Shown here: positions 24,341 to 32,691 of the stretch, in pieces
How the letters are laid out: every line of letters begins with the position of its first letter
How positions within the stretch are numbered: position 1 is the first letter of the stretch
Source of the DNA: an uncultured Chloroflexota bacterium
GTDB taxonomy: Bacteria; Chloroflexota; Chloroflexia; Thermomicrobiales; UBA6265
Direction: 5' to 3'
Length of the DNA: 34,365 bases
NCBI GenBank assembly: GCA_937901745.1
Contig: CALGSZ010000154.1
Location: 1-34,365 of the forward strand
Made by a program: the position numbers and the translations under genes
Notes under the pieces: model-generated
Databases searched by the model: none
The model's input: the letters and a program-made list of their open reading frames with translations, nothing else
Told to the model about the DNA's origin: nothing

Positions 24341-24346
24341 TACACT
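24341..24346 (+). promoter_or_regulatory. -10-like box for a leaderless exporter operon start
   Basis: TACACT at 24341-24346 is followed 7 nt later by the ATG at 24354, with no Shine-Dalgarno between them. The arrangement is the same as at 3711-3724 and 32957-32969. The -35 region is poor. Confidence 0.4.
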
Positions 24347-24353
24347 CTCTTCC

Positions 24354-25421
24354 ATGAGCGTGTCGACCGACCAGAAGTTCGCGGGCAGTATGGGCGCGGC
24401 GGGTCAGCGCGTCGCCGGAGATGGGCCGGTGGCAACCGCTCCGCCCATCATCGAGGCGCGGGGGCTGACGAAGCGCTACGGCGGTGTCGTCGCGCTCGAT
24501 CGGCTCGATCTGAGGATCCCGCGAGCCGCGATCGGACTACTCGGCCCAAACGGCGCCGGGAAGACGACGCTTCTGCGTTTGCTCCTTGGACTCACACGTC
24601 CGACGGAAGGCACGGCCAGCGTTCTCGGCTTCGACACGCGCTCGCAGGGCACTAAGATCCGGGAGCGCGTCGGCTACATGCCGGAATCGGATTGCCTTCC
24701 GATGGGCACGACAGCCGCTGACTTCGTTGGGCACATGGCGGAGATGAGCGGACTGCCGGCGCGTCAAGCGCGCCAGCGCGCCGCCGATGTCCTCTATCAC
24801 GTCGGACTAGATGAGGAGCGCTACCGGCTCATCCGGGGCTTCTCCCAAGGGATGAAGCAGCGGGTCAAGCTGGCGCAGGCGATCGTCCACGATCCAGACC
24901 TCGTTTTTCTGGACGAGCCGACGAACGGCATGGATCCGCAGGGCCGGGAGGAGATGCTGGAGCTCATCATCCGCATCCATCGCACGCTCGGCATCGCGGT
25001 GGTCGTCTCGTCGCATATCCTGGAAGACATCGAGCGGGTCTGCGACTACGTGGTCATCATTGATGGCGGTCGCCTCGTGCTCTCCCAGCCGATCGGCGAT
25101 CTCGGGCCGGCCAGCTCCGACCTGCTGGTCCGGGTCGACGGAGATGTCACAACTTTCGTGCAGCGGTTGACCCAAGCTGGCCTGCGAGTCGATACCAATC
25201 CGGCCGATGCGACCGGCGCTTTGGGCGAGTTTCTCGTCTACTTCGACGGCGACCGGACCTACGACATCATCCGCGACACGGCGGCTGATTTGGGTATCGC
25301 CTTGCGGTCGCTCCGAACTCGCTCTCGCTCGCTCGAAGATCTCTATCTCGGCAATGTGACAGACGGCGCGATCGCCGAGCCGGCAACAGTCATCGCGGAG
25401 GCAGGACGTGGTCGCGCCTGA
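24354..25421 (+). CDS. ABC exporter ATP-binding protein (ABC-2 type, first)
   Basis: The 355-residue ATPase has Walker A GPNGAGKTT (64-72), the signature FSQGMKQR (163-170), Walker B LVFLDEP (183-189, E188) and the switch His221. It is of the CcmA/NatA type that pairs with ABC-2 permeases for drug, lipid or polysaccharide export. The Q-loop Gln is not seen in its usual place (GYMPESD where a Gln is common), as in many CcmA-type ATPases. The N-terminal 30 residues are a low-complexity extension. ATG 24354 is chosen for its position after a -10-like box and at the start of a plausible extension. The permease gene overlaps its 3' end by 14 nt. Confidence 0.87.
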   Translation: MSVSTDQKFAGSMGAAGQRVAGDGPVATAPPIIEARGLTKRYGGVVALDRLDLRIPRAAIGLLGPNGAGKTTLLRLLLGLTRPTEGTASVLGFDTRSQGTKIRERVGYMPESDCLPMGTTAADFVGHMAEMSGLPARQARQRAADVLYHVGLDEERYRLIRGFSQGMKQRVKLAQAIVHDPDLVFLDEPTNGMDPQGREEMLELIIRIHRTLGIAVVVSSHILEDIERVCDYVVIIDGGRLVLSQPIGDLGPASSDLLVRVDGDVTTFVQRLTQAGLRVDTNPADATGALGEFLVYFDGDRTYDIIRDTAADLGIALRSLRTRSRSLEDLYLGNVTDGAIAEPATVIAEAGRGRA

Positions 25422-26328
25422 AACGCCCATGAGCTCCCCCGCGATTGCGACAGCGGCGCCCGCGCGCCACGGCGAGGTCTACGACCGGGGCTATCAGCAC
25501 TACGATGGTCCGAGGCTCGGGCGGCGGCATGCGGTATCGGCGCTGATACGGTACTCGATGAAGCGCGCGCTCGGCATCAAGAAGAGCTGGACGAGCAAGG
25601 TCATCCCGATCCTGCTCTACCTCGCGGTGGCTATCGTCGTCGTCATCCCGATCGGTATCCGCGCCTTCCTCCCTAGCGCGGGAGTGCTCGAGTACTGGGA
25701 TTTCTTCGGATTCATTTTCGTTCTCGAGGGCATCTTCGTCGCCACCATCGCGCCCGAGATGCTCTGCGGCGACCGCCGAGAGAACGTGCTGTCGCTCTAT
25801 TTCTCTCGCGCGATCACGCGGTTCGACTATCTGCTGGCTAAGCTCGGCGCGACGGCGATCCTGACCCTGACCATGTCCTTTGTGCCGGCGGCAATCTATT
25901 GGCTCCTCCGCCAACTCCTGGAGGATAAGCCGCTTTCGGCGCTCGCGCACAACGCGGACGATCTGGGCCGGATCGCGGTGGCTGGTGTCCTGATCGCCTT
26001 CTATCTCGGCTCGATCGGCCTGACCATCTCGTCATTTACCGGCCGCAAGAGCATCGCCGTCGCCATCATCATCATCGGATTCCTGGTCTCGACCACGCTC
26101 GCCTACACGCTGGCTGCTGCCGTGGAGGACGACACCCTGCAGCGCTTCTTCGTCTTCCTCAGCCCGACCGATGTCATCGAGGGATTCGTCTTCCGTCTCT
26201 TCGACCAGCCGGTCTTCGAAGACGAGTTCGGTGAGGCCTTTGGTCTCACGGAGTATGTGGCCGGCATGCTTGTGGTAATCGCCGCCTGCTGCGGGATCAT
26301 GTATTGGCGGTACGTGCCGAATGACTGA
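25408..26328 (+). CDS. ABC-2 type exporter permease
   Basis: The 306-residue membrane protein has about six spans (first about 66-86, last about 280-300) and an N-terminal cytoplasmic segment with YDRGYQHYDGPRLGR (25-39), seen in permeases of this kind in Chloroflexota and Actinobacteria. It starts with GTG at 25408 inside the ATPase gene, with GGAGGCAGGAC just upstream, and its stop overlaps the next ATPase gene by 8 nt. The substrate is unknown. The three genes form one translationally coupled set. Confidence 0.85.
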   Translation: MVAPETPMSSPAIATAAPARHGEVYDRGYQHYDGPRLGRRHAVSALIRYSMKRALGIKKSWTSKVIPILLYLAVAIVVVIPIGIRAFLPSAGVLEYWDFFGFIFVLEGIFVATIAPEMLCGDRRENVLSLYFSRAITRFDYLLAKLGATAILTLTMSFVPAAIYWLLRQLLEDKPLSALAHNADDLGRIAVAGVLIAFYLGSIGLTISSFTGRKSIAVAIIIIGFLVSTTLAYTLAAAVEDDTLQRFFVFLSPTDVIEGFVFRLFDQPVFEDEFGEAFGLTEYVAGMLVVIAACCGIMYWRYVPND

Positions 26329-27331
26329 CGGTCGTGTGACGAGCCTGGCCCCGGCGAAACCCGAGACGAGCGATTCCGCTGAGCGCCCGCAGATGCCCGG
26401 CCTCATCGCCGGGCGCGAGCCGACGATCATGGTCGAGCACGTCTCCAAGTGGTACGGCGACATCGTCGCTGTCTCCGACCTGACCTTCGGGATCGGGTCT
26501 GGCGTCACCGCGTTGCTGGGACCGAACGGCGCCGGTAAGTCGACGACCCTCAAGCTCCTGGCGGGGCTCTTGGCGCCGTCCACGGGCAAGATCTCGATCC
26601 TGGGCCAGCCCGCACGTGGCAAGCCCGGGGCGTATCGCGCGCTGGGACTCGTGCCGGAGCAGGAGCATATCTATCCCTTCCTGACTGGCCGCGAGTTCGT
26701 CCGGATGAACGCGATTCTGCAGCGCCTGCCGCGCCCCGATGAGGCGACTGAGCGCGCACTGGCGCTGGTCGACATGACGGCGGCCGCGGACCGCAAGCTC
26801 GGCGGCTACTCGAAAGGAATGCGGCAACGCATCAAGGTTGCGGCGGCGCTCGTCCATGACCCGGCCGTGATCTTGATGGACGAGCCGCTCAACGGAACAG
26901 ACCCCGCGCAGCGCGCCCAGCTCATCCGGCTCATTCGGGAGCTTGGCGCGGCCGGCAAGACGATCCTCGTCTCGTCCCACGTCTTGGTCGAGGTCGAGCG
27001 CTTTGCCGAGAACATCCTGGTCATCGTCAACGGCAAGCTGGCCGCGGCGGGCGATTACCGCGCCATCCGCGAGCGGATTGATGAGCATGATCACGCCATC
27101 CGCATCCGCGCTGATGAGCCGCGCTGGCTGGCCGCCGCGCTGATCTCGAGTCCCGCCACCCGCGCCGTCCGCATCGACGCGCAAGGGCGGATCATCGCCG
27201 AGACGAACGACGTGCGGACCTTCTACCGGGAACTGCCTCGCCTGGCCAGAAAGGCGCAGGTTCGCCTCTTCGAGGTACAACCGGCTGACGAATCGCTGAC
27301 GTCGGTCTTTGCCTACCTGGTCGAGCGCTAA
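26321..27331 (+). CDS. ABC exporter ATP-binding protein (ABC-2 type, second)
   Basis: The 336-residue ATPase has Walker A GPNGAGKST (67-75), the signature YSKGMRQR (163-170) and Walker B VILMDEP (183-189, E188). It is a paralogue of the ATPase two genes upstream, with a C-terminal domain of about 100 residues that probably contacts the permease. The ATG at 26321 lies inside the end of the permease gene. Such sets usually have two permeases; here the second one is missing, because the next gene is 9 bp away on the other strand. The two ATPases may therefore form a heterodimer on a permease homodimer, or share a permease encoded elsewhere. Confidence 0.87.
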   Translation: MTDGRVTSLAPAKPETSDSAERPQMPGLIAGREPTIMVEHVSKWYGDIVAVSDLTFGIGSGVTALLGPNGAGKSTTLKLLAGLLAPSTGKISILGQPARGKPGAYRALGLVPEQEHIYPFLTGREFVRMNAILQRLPRPDEATERALALVDMTAAADRKLGGYSKGMRQRIKVAAALVHDPAVILMDEPLNGTDPAQRAQLIRLIRELGAAGKTILVSSHVLVEVERFAENILVIVNGKLAAAGDYRAIRERIDEHDHAIRIRADEPRWLAAALISSPATRAVRIDAQGRIIAETNDVRTFYRELPRLARKAQVRLFEVQPADESLTSVFAYLVER

Positions 27332-27340
27332 GCGAATCGT

Positions 27341-28318
27341 TTAGGGCTGTTTCAGCAACTCCAGCACTGGCGCGAGCGTCTCGATCCCCGCGACACCCTG
27401 CACGAACGGCGTCACCTGAATATGGGCGATGCCCTCGCGGCCGAAGGCGCGCAGAGCTTCCGCGATCTCCTCTGGCGTGCCGGTCAGCGGCGTGCGTCCC
27501 TCGGCAGGGTAGGTTGGGCGCTCGGAGGGCGGGCGTTGGTCGATACCGATCCCGATCGTCCGCACCAGCGTCGCCGGATCACGCCCCACCTCGGCGCAGA
27601 CGGCGTCAACGGCCTCGCGCAGGGGCGGCACCTCATCGGGATGACTCCGGCCGTGCAAGAGCCAGCCGTTCCACCAATCGGCGTAGCGGGCGACGAACCG
27701 GAGCATGCGCGGCTTGTTGGCGAGGGCGCCGATCATGATCGGCGGGCCATGCTCGCGCGGCCCTTGTGGACGTAGCTCGCACTCGCGCAGGGTGTAGAAG
27801 CGTCCTTCGAAGTCGATCGCTCCTTCACGCAAGAGCGTGCGGATGATGTGGACCGCCTCGTCGAATCGCTCGAACCGGTTCTCGTAGGGGTAGCCGAAGG
27901 TGTCGTACTCCGGCTTGTGCCAGCCGGCGCCGAGCCCCAGCACTAACCGCCCGCCACTGATCTCATCGACCGTTGCGGCCATCTTGGCGAGGAGGCCCGG
28001 TTCCCGGAACCCGATGCAGGTGACGGCCGTGCCGAGCGTGATGCGCGAGGTGGAGGCGGCAAGCGCGGACAAGAGTGACCAACACTCCCACGGCCCGTGC
28101 GGCGCTTCTCCCTCGTTCTTGAAGATGAGGTGGTCGGGAATCCAGAAGGAGTCAAACCCGAGCGCTTCCGCGCACTGGGCCATCTCTCGCAGGTCGCGCC
28201 AGCGCAGGGCGCCATCCCGCATGCCGCCGGCGATCGCGGTGATGAAGATACCAACGGAGGGGGTTAGGGGTTGGGGGGCAGGGGTTGGGCGATCGTTGCT
28301 TGTTGGCGTTTCGTCCAA
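27341..28318 (-). CDS. Luciferase-like monooxygenase (LLM class flavin/F420-dependent oxidoreductase)
   Basis: The 325-residue protein has the TIM-barrel of the bacterial luciferase-like family, which uses FMN or F420. Typical segments are LGFDSFWIPDHL (53-64), ITLGTAVTCIGFREP (92-106), GGRLVLGLGAGWHKPEY (121-137) and the late GTPEEIAEALRAFGREG (about 283-299). The pattern is that of Chloroflexota/Actinobacteria members often annotated as F420-dependent. A TTG at 28318 with GGAG 7 nt upstream is the best start I find; it adds a 20-residue Pro-rich tail encoded by a C-rich stretch. It lies 68 nt downstream of a peptide-type permease gene on the same strand and may be the last gene of that transcript. 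The substrate is unknown. Confidence 0.85.
   Translation of the reverse strand: MDETPTSNDRPTPAPQPLTPSVGIFITAIAGGMRDGALRWRDLREMAQCAEALGFDSFWIPDHLIFKNEGEAPHGPWECWSLLSALAASTSRITLGTAVTCIGFREPGLLAKMAATVDEISGGRLVLGLGAGWHKPEYDTFGYPYENRFERFDEAVHIIRTLLREGAIDFEGRFYTLRECELRPQGPREHGPPIMIGALANKPRMLRFVARYADWWNGWLLHGRSHPDEVPPLREAVDAVCAEVGRDPATLVRTIGIGIDQRPPSERPTYPAEGRTPLTGTPEEIAEALRAFGREGIAHIQVTPFVQGVAGIETLAPVLELLKQP
28259..28289 (+). other. Potential G-quadruplex-forming sequence
   Basis: Five runs of 3-6 G (28259-28263, 28267-28270, 28273-28278, 28281-28284, 28287-28289), separated by loops of 2-3 nt (TTA, TT, CA, TT), lie on the plus strand, the template for the monooxygenase gene. They cover the start of its coding region. 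Confidence 0.7.
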
Positions 28319-28386
28319 TCCTGATCTCCGATTCTCGTTGGTTTCAGATCAACATCGCTTACCGGTGCCTCGTCCCTGGTCGGGCG

Positions 28387-29289
28387 CTACTCGCGTTGGC
28401 GGGGGTCGAGGGCGTCGCGCAGGCCGTCGCCCATCAGGTTGAAGGCGAGAACTGTCAGCGTGATCGCGACGCCTGGCGCGATGGCGATGTGGGGCGCGTT
28501 GCGCATCAGCGAGCGGCCGGCGGAGAGCATCCCTCCCCACGAGGGAGTGGGGGGCTGCACGCCGAGGCCGAGGAACGAGAGGGCCGATTCGAGGATGATG
28601 ATGCTCCCGACATCCAGGCTGGCGAGCACGATGACCGGGCCGATCACGTTCGGCAACATGTGCCGGGCGATGATGCGCGGACTCCTCGCGCCGATCGCTC
28701 GAGCGGCGATGACGTAGTCGCGCTCCCGCAAGCTGAGCACTTCAGCGCGGACGACCCGCGCGTAGGAGGCCCAGACGGTCACGCCGATCACGATGACGAC
28801 GGTGCGAAGGTGCGGCTCGAAGAGCGCCGAGAGGGTGATCAGGAGGGCGAGGAGTGGGAAGGCCATTAGCGCGTCGATGACGCGGGAGAGCGCGAGATCG
28901 ACTGTGCCGCCGAAATAGCCGGCGACCGCGCCGATCGTGACGCCGATGATGAGCGCGATCGCCATCGCGCCGATACCGACGATGAGCGCGACCCGCGTGC
29001 CGAAGATGAGCCGGCTGAGGACATCCCGGCCGATCTCATCGAGCCCGAGCCAGAATTCAGCGGAGGGTGGCGTCGCGCGGCGCCCTACCTTCTCGGTCGG
29101 AGAGTACGGGGCGATGAGGGGCGCGAAGATCGCGATGAAAATGAGCGCGATCACGAGCGTCGCGCCGGCCAGGCCGGGCTTATAGCGCTTGAAGCGGCGC
29201 CAGACCCGGGACCATTCACTGCGCCGGGCGGTCCCCGTTTCTAAGATCGCTTGCGCTGGTGTCTCTTCCGTTGCCGCCTGAATCGACAT
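28387..29289 (-). CDS. Dipeptide/oligopeptide-type ABC transporter permease (DppC-like)
   Basis: The 300-residue protein has six membrane spans (first about 41-60). It begins after a basic N-terminal segment, and has the DppC-type outer region WLGLDEIGRDVLSRLIFG (80-97). The permease loop DYVIAARAIGARSPRIIARHMLPNV (about 181-205) contacts the ATPase. ALSFLGLGVQPPTPSWGGML (about 234-253) is diagnostic of the family. The ATG at 29289 has GAGG 6 nt upstream. It follows the DppB-like gene by 90 nt. The substrate could be peptides, nickel or opines; no ATPase gene is present in the window. Confidence 0.9.
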   Translation of the reverse strand: MSIQAATEETPAQAILETGTARRSEWSRVWRRFKRYKPGLAGATLVIALIFIAIFAPLIAPYSPTEKVGRRATPPSAEFWLGLDEIGRDVLSRLIFGTRVALIVGIGAMAIALIIGVTIGAVAGYFGGTVDLALSRVIDALMAFPLLALLITLSALFEPHLRTVVIVIGVTVWASYARVVRAEVLSLRERDYVIAARAIGARSPRIIARHMLPNVIGPVIVLASLDVGSIIILESALSFLGLGVQPPTPSWGGMLSAGRSLMRNAPHIAIAPGVAITLTVLAFNLMGDGLRDALDPRQRE

Positions 29290-29379
29290 CTATTGCCTCG
29301 AGCCGGTTGTCGCGAGTCGGTAGCGCCGTCTCCGGCGATGGTTGTGCTGCAGTTTCGCTCGCCTGGTCGCTCTTGCCTC

Positions 29380-30306
29380 CTACCGGACGCGGATGCGCGG
29401 ATCGATATAGGCATAGACGAGGTCGGTGACAAGATTGGCGACGACGACGAGCGTGGCGAGGAGCAGGACGATGGCTTGCACGACCTGGTAGTCCATGCGG
29501 TCGATCGAATTGAAGAAGAGCTGGCCGATGCCGGGCCAAGCGAAAATCGTCTCGACCACGATCGTCCCGCTCAGCAGGAAAGCGATCCGATAGCCGATCA
29601 TCGTCACGACCGGCAGGAGTGCGTTCCGCACCACGTGGCGGGTGACGACCGTCCGGTCGCGCAAGCCCTTGGCGCGGGCGGTCGTCACATAGTCCTGGCT
29701 TAGCGCTTCGGAGGTGGTGCCGCGTGAGAGGCGGGCGAGGATCGCCATCTCTTGCGAGGCGAGCACCGCGACCGGCAGGATGTACGACTTCCACGAGCCC
29801 GAGCCGTACGGGGGAAGCCACCCGAGCTTGAGGGAGAAGACAATGATGAGCATCAGCCCGATCCAGTAATTCGGGAGGGCGATGCCGAGGGTGGCGCCGA
29901 CCATACTGCCGTAGTCGAAGAGCGAGTAGCGCTTGACGGCCGCCAGGACGCCGATTGGGATGGCGATCAGCATCGAGACGATGAGCGAGAGCAGGTTGAG
30001 CTTGATCGTCTGCGGGGCGGCTTCGAAGATCATCTCCCGAACCGGCTGCCCGGTCCGCACCACCGATGTACCGAAGTCGCCAGTGAAGACGTTGCCCAGC
30101 CAGGTGAAGTACTGGACGTACCAGGGCCTATCCAGCCCCCACTTTCGCTCGATGGCCGCGATTTGCTCCGGCGTGATCTGCTGCTCGCCGATCAGGATGT
30201 CGACCGGGTCACCCGGCGCGAGCTGCATGATGATGAACGAGGTGATGCTGACGAGGAAGATGACCACCACCCCTTGCAGCAGACGAATCGTGATGTAGCG
30301 GAGCAT
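29380..30306 (-). CDS. Dipeptide/oligopeptide-type ABC transporter permease (DppB-like)
   Basis: The 308-residue protein opens with a span (about 9-28) and LAPGDPVDILIGEQQITPEQ (29-48), typical of DppB/OppB. The later segments DYVTTARAKGLRDRTVVTRHVVRNA (about 204-228) and VETIFAWPGIGQLFFNSIDRMDY (about 251-273) are family hallmarks. The ATG at 30306 has GAGGTGAGGG upstream. A stable hairpin lies between the upstream binding-protein gene and this gene. It forms the heterodimeric channel with the DppC-like neighbour. Confidence 0.9.
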   Translation of the reverse strand: MLRYITIRLLQGVVVIFLVSITSFIIMQLAPGDPVDILIGEQQITPEQIAAIERKWGLDRPWYVQYFTWLGNVFTGDFGTSVVRTGQPVREMIFEAAPQTIKLNLLSLIVSMLIAIPIGVLAAVKRYSLFDYGSMVGATLGIALPNYWIGLMLIIVFSLKLGWLPPYGSGSWKSYILPVAVLASQEMAILARLSRGTTSEALSQDYVTTARAKGLRDRTVVTRHVVRNALLPVVTMIGYRIAFLLSGTIVVETIFAWPGIGQLFFNSIDRMDYQVVQAIVLLLATLVVVANLVTDLVYAYIDPRIRVR

Positions 30307-30372
30307 CCCTCACCTCTCGCCCCACTCCCAGCGGTAGGGGGCGTGCCGGCGAGCCGATCGCCAGAGAACGAG

Positions 30373-30408
30373 CGCGGCTCCCGCACGGTTGGTCGCACGG
30401 GAGCCGCG
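30373..30408 (-). terminator. Intercistronic hairpin between binding-protein and permease genes
   Basis: A perfect 11-bp GC-rich stem (30373-30383 with 30398-30408, 14-nt loop) starts 8 nt past the stop of the binding-protein gene. There is no T tract. Hairpins here are usual in importer operons, where they protect the binding-protein part of the message or reduce readthrough into the permeases. Confidence 0.65.
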
Positions 30409-30416
30409 ACAGAGCG

Positions 30417-32102
30417 CTATTCCTCAATCCACCACTGGTAGGCCTTGGCGTAGATCTGGTCGCCGACGAGCGCCGACTCCGGCAGGCCCTTCACCTTGCT
30501 GCTGAAGATGTTGTACCAGTCCCAATACGAGATGAAGAGGAACGGCACTTCTTCAGCGATGATTTCTTGGATTTCGTGATAGATGGCGATGCGCTTCTCG
30601 CGGTCAATCTCGCGCAGGCCGGCGTCGAGGAGCTCGTCGACGCGGGCGTTCTGGAACTGCGAGAAGTTCGAGCCGCCATCCGAGCGGAGGGTGCCGCCGT
30701 CATCGGGATCGGCGTAGTCACCGCCGTAGGTCCAGTTGAAGAGGGAGGCGTCCATCTCGCCCTTGCGCAGCTGCTCCAGGATGGTCGCGACCGGCGCCTC
30801 TTGCAGCTGCATGTCGATCCCGACTTCCTTGAGGTACTGCTGGACCAACTCGGCCTCCGGGCGGCGGGTCTGGTCGCCGGTGATGGTGGTGCAGACGAAG
30901 GAGAGCTTCATGCCGTCCTTTTCGCGGACGCCATCAGAGCCCATCACCCAGCCGGCTTCGTCGAGGAGGGCGTTCGCCTGATCGGGATCGTACGGGTACT
31001 CCTTGACGTTCGGGTTGTAGAAGTCACCCATCGCCGGGGAGAGATTCGAGGTGGCGACGACGGCCGCGCCTTGGAAGATCTCGTCAATGACGGTCTCCCG
31101 ATCGATGGCGTACATCATCGCCTGCCGGACGCGCTTGTCGGACAGCTGCGGCAGCTTGTTGTTGAGCGGGAAGTGGTTGACCGCGAAGGCCGACGTCACG
31201 AAGACGACGAAATTGGAATCCTCGGCCAGGCGGATGTTGTCTTCCGGCGTCAGCGGCCAGACGGAAGAGTGCGCCTCGCCGGTCTCCAGACCGATCGCGC
31301 GGACTGACGGCTCTGGCACGACCTCCTCGCGGATGGCATCGAGATGCGGCCGGCCCCGGAAGTGATCCTCGAAGGCCTCGACCTCGGTGTACTCGGCGGG
31401 GCGCCATTCCTTGAGCTTGAACGGGCCGGTGCCGATCGGCTTGCCCTTGTACTCCGTCTCACCGACCTGGGAGTGGTAGTGAGCCGGGACGATGAACTTG
31501 GAGGCGACGCGGGCCAGGAAGGGCGCGTACGGCTCCTTCATCCGGACGATGACGGTGTACGGATCGGGCGCCTCGACGGCTTCGACCATGGCGAAGTCGG
31601 CGGCGTTGATCGCGGCGTTGTCCGGGTTCATGTACCACTCGTAGGTGTACTTGACGTCCTCGGACGTGAACTCTTCGCCGTCATGGAACTTGACGCCTTG
31701 CCGGAGCTTGAAGGTGTAGGTGAGGCCGTCCTCGCTGACTTCCGGCAGCGACTCGGCGAGCACCGGGTTGAATTGCAGGTTCTCGTCCATCTCCACGAGG
31801 GCGTTGTGGATCTGGGTGATCATGACCCAGTGGACGGTGGGACCGGTGTCGTCGGGCGAGAGGCTCGCAATCTCCTGGTGCCCGGTCAGGACGAGGGTGC
31901 CGCCCTGGACGGGTTCGCCGTCCTGCGACCGCTGGCGAAGCCGTGGGGCGGGGCCGGCAGGCGCCGCCGAGGCATCGGAGCGGAGCATGGCCATGAGCGC
32001 CGGACCGGAGATTCCGCCGAGCGCCGCTCTCTTGAGGATTTCCCGGCGGGTAACGGGACTTGCTTGCCGCAACAACGCGAGGACATCGACCGATCGAGCC
32101 AT
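30417..32102 (-). CDS. Family 5 (peptide/opine-type) ABC substrate-binding protein with Tat signal
   Basis: The 561-residue precursor begins with a twin-arginine signal: TRREILKRAAL (18-28) before a hydrophobic stretch (about 28-41) and an Ala-rich cleavage region. The mature part has the family 5 segments LAESLPEVSEDGLTYTFKLR (113-132), VKFHDGEEFTSEDV (135-148) and KPIGTGPFKLKEW (about 221-233), all typical of DppA/OppA-like proteins. A Tat signal implies folding before export, perhaps around a cofactor or metal. The ATG at 32102 has GGAGGAGGAG just upstream; the frame stays open further 5' but looks non-coding. The gene opens the transport unit followed by DppB- and DppC-like genes. The ligand (peptide, opine, nickel chelate) is not evident. 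Confidence 0.88.
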   Translation of the reverse strand: MARSVDVLALLRQASPVTRREILKRAALGGISGPALMAMLRSDASAAPAGPAPRLRQRSQDGEPVQGGTLVLTGHQEIASLSPDDTGPTVHWVMITQIHNALVEMDENLQFNPVLAESLPEVSEDGLTYTFKLRQGVKFHDGEEFTSEDVKYTYEWYMNPDNAAINAADFAMVEAVEAPDPYTVIVRMKEPYAPFLARVASKFIVPAHYHSQVGETEYKGKPIGTGPFKLKEWRPAEYTEVEAFEDHFRGRPHLDAIREEVVPEPSVRAIGLETGEAHSSVWPLTPEDNIRLAEDSNFVVFVTSAFAVNHFPLNNKLPQLSDKRVRQAMMYAIDRETVIDEIFQGAAVVATSNLSPAMGDFYNPNVKEYPYDPDQANALLDEAGWVMGSDGVREKDGMKLSFVCTTITGDQTRRPEAELVQQYLKEVGIDMQLQEAPVATILEQLRKGEMDASLFNWTYGGDYADPDDGGTLRSDGGSNFSQFQNARVDELLDAGLREIDREKRIAIYHEIQEIIAEEVPFLFISYWDWYNIFSSKVKGLPESALVGDQIYAKAYQWWIEE

Positions 32103-32194
32103 CCGGCTTCTCCTCCTCCGTGAGCCCGTTCCTTCGCCTGTGATGCGGGGAGCGGACCAACCTGCGACCGCGGAACGTGTGATTCGGCGGGCGT

Positions 32195-32224
32195 ATTCTG
32201 GCACACGAACGGGCGTGGCAACAA
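32195..32224 (-). promoter_or_regulatory. Candidate promoter of the binding-protein/permease unit
   Basis: On the minus strand TTGTTG (32219-32224) and CAGAAT (32195-32200) are separated by 18 bp, giving a leader of about 88 nt to the ATG at 32102. The fit to the sigma-70 consensus is fair, not strong. Confidence 0.35.
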
Positions 32225-32469
32225 TGTCAGGGTTGGAGGAGGTCCGGGGGCCGGATTTGTGCGGCCGGCGAGATGGCGCGGTGCGGACCGGCGCCGAGCG
32301 CTCCCGCGCGTGCGCTCCCAACGCGGCGAAGATCCCGAGCGATACGTGATTTCGTGGCCGGTGGGGACGGCGGGGCTCGGCAGGCGAGCATCGGGTGGGA
32401 TGCCCGGGGCAGGTGACGCGCTGCCCAGGCCCGCTCCCTGCCCGGGAGTGCCGCTTAGGGGCTAGAATA

Positions 32470-32481
32470 GAACAAATGTTT
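32470..32481. promoter_or_regulatory. LexA (SOS box)-like site
   Basis: GAACAAATGTTT fits the Bacillus-type LexA consensus GAAC-RNRY-GTTY at every position. It overlaps a -10-like TAGAAT (32463-32468) on the plus strand. No gene starts close downstream; the nearest plus-strand gene is 488 bp away. Confidence 0.4.
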
Positions 32482-32539
32482 TTACTTGGCAAGAGGGAGA
32501 GGGCGCGAGTATCGGGCCTGGGAGAGAGGCGGGGCGTGG

Positions 32540-32589
32540 CCTATCGGCCTACGGCCGATGGGCGGACACAGGTTCCGCCCCTACGAGGG
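32540..32589 (+). repeat. Palindromic dispersed-repeat element, copy A
   Basis: The element starts with a hairpin (ATCGGCC-TAC-GGCCGAT, 32543-32559, extendable by three pairs), then a linker with ACACAGGTTC, and ends in CGCCCCTACGAGG. It matches copy B (32650-32691) in layout and in the shared end. Confidence 0.6.
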
Positions 32590-32649
32590 ATTCGCGGGGG
32601 CGGATGTGGGCGCCGGAATTGGGCCGGTTTCGGCGGGGGCCGGTGATTT

Positions 32650-32691
32650 GTCGCCCGAAGGGCGACGGGCACAAGTCACGCCCCTACGAGG
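32650..32691 (+). repeat. Palindromic dispersed-repeat element, copy B
   Basis: The hairpin GTCGCCC-GAA-GGGCGAC (32650-32666) is followed by GGGCACAAGTCA and the shared end CGCCCCTACGAGG. The hairpin arms differ from those of copy A, but each copy keeps its own pairing, the sign of a selected structure rather than simple duplication. Confidence 0.65.

Noticed and set aside
32540..32691. CRISPR-like array
   Set aside because: The repeats are only two good copies, they contain internal hairpins with different arms, and there is no regular spacer pattern or cas gene.
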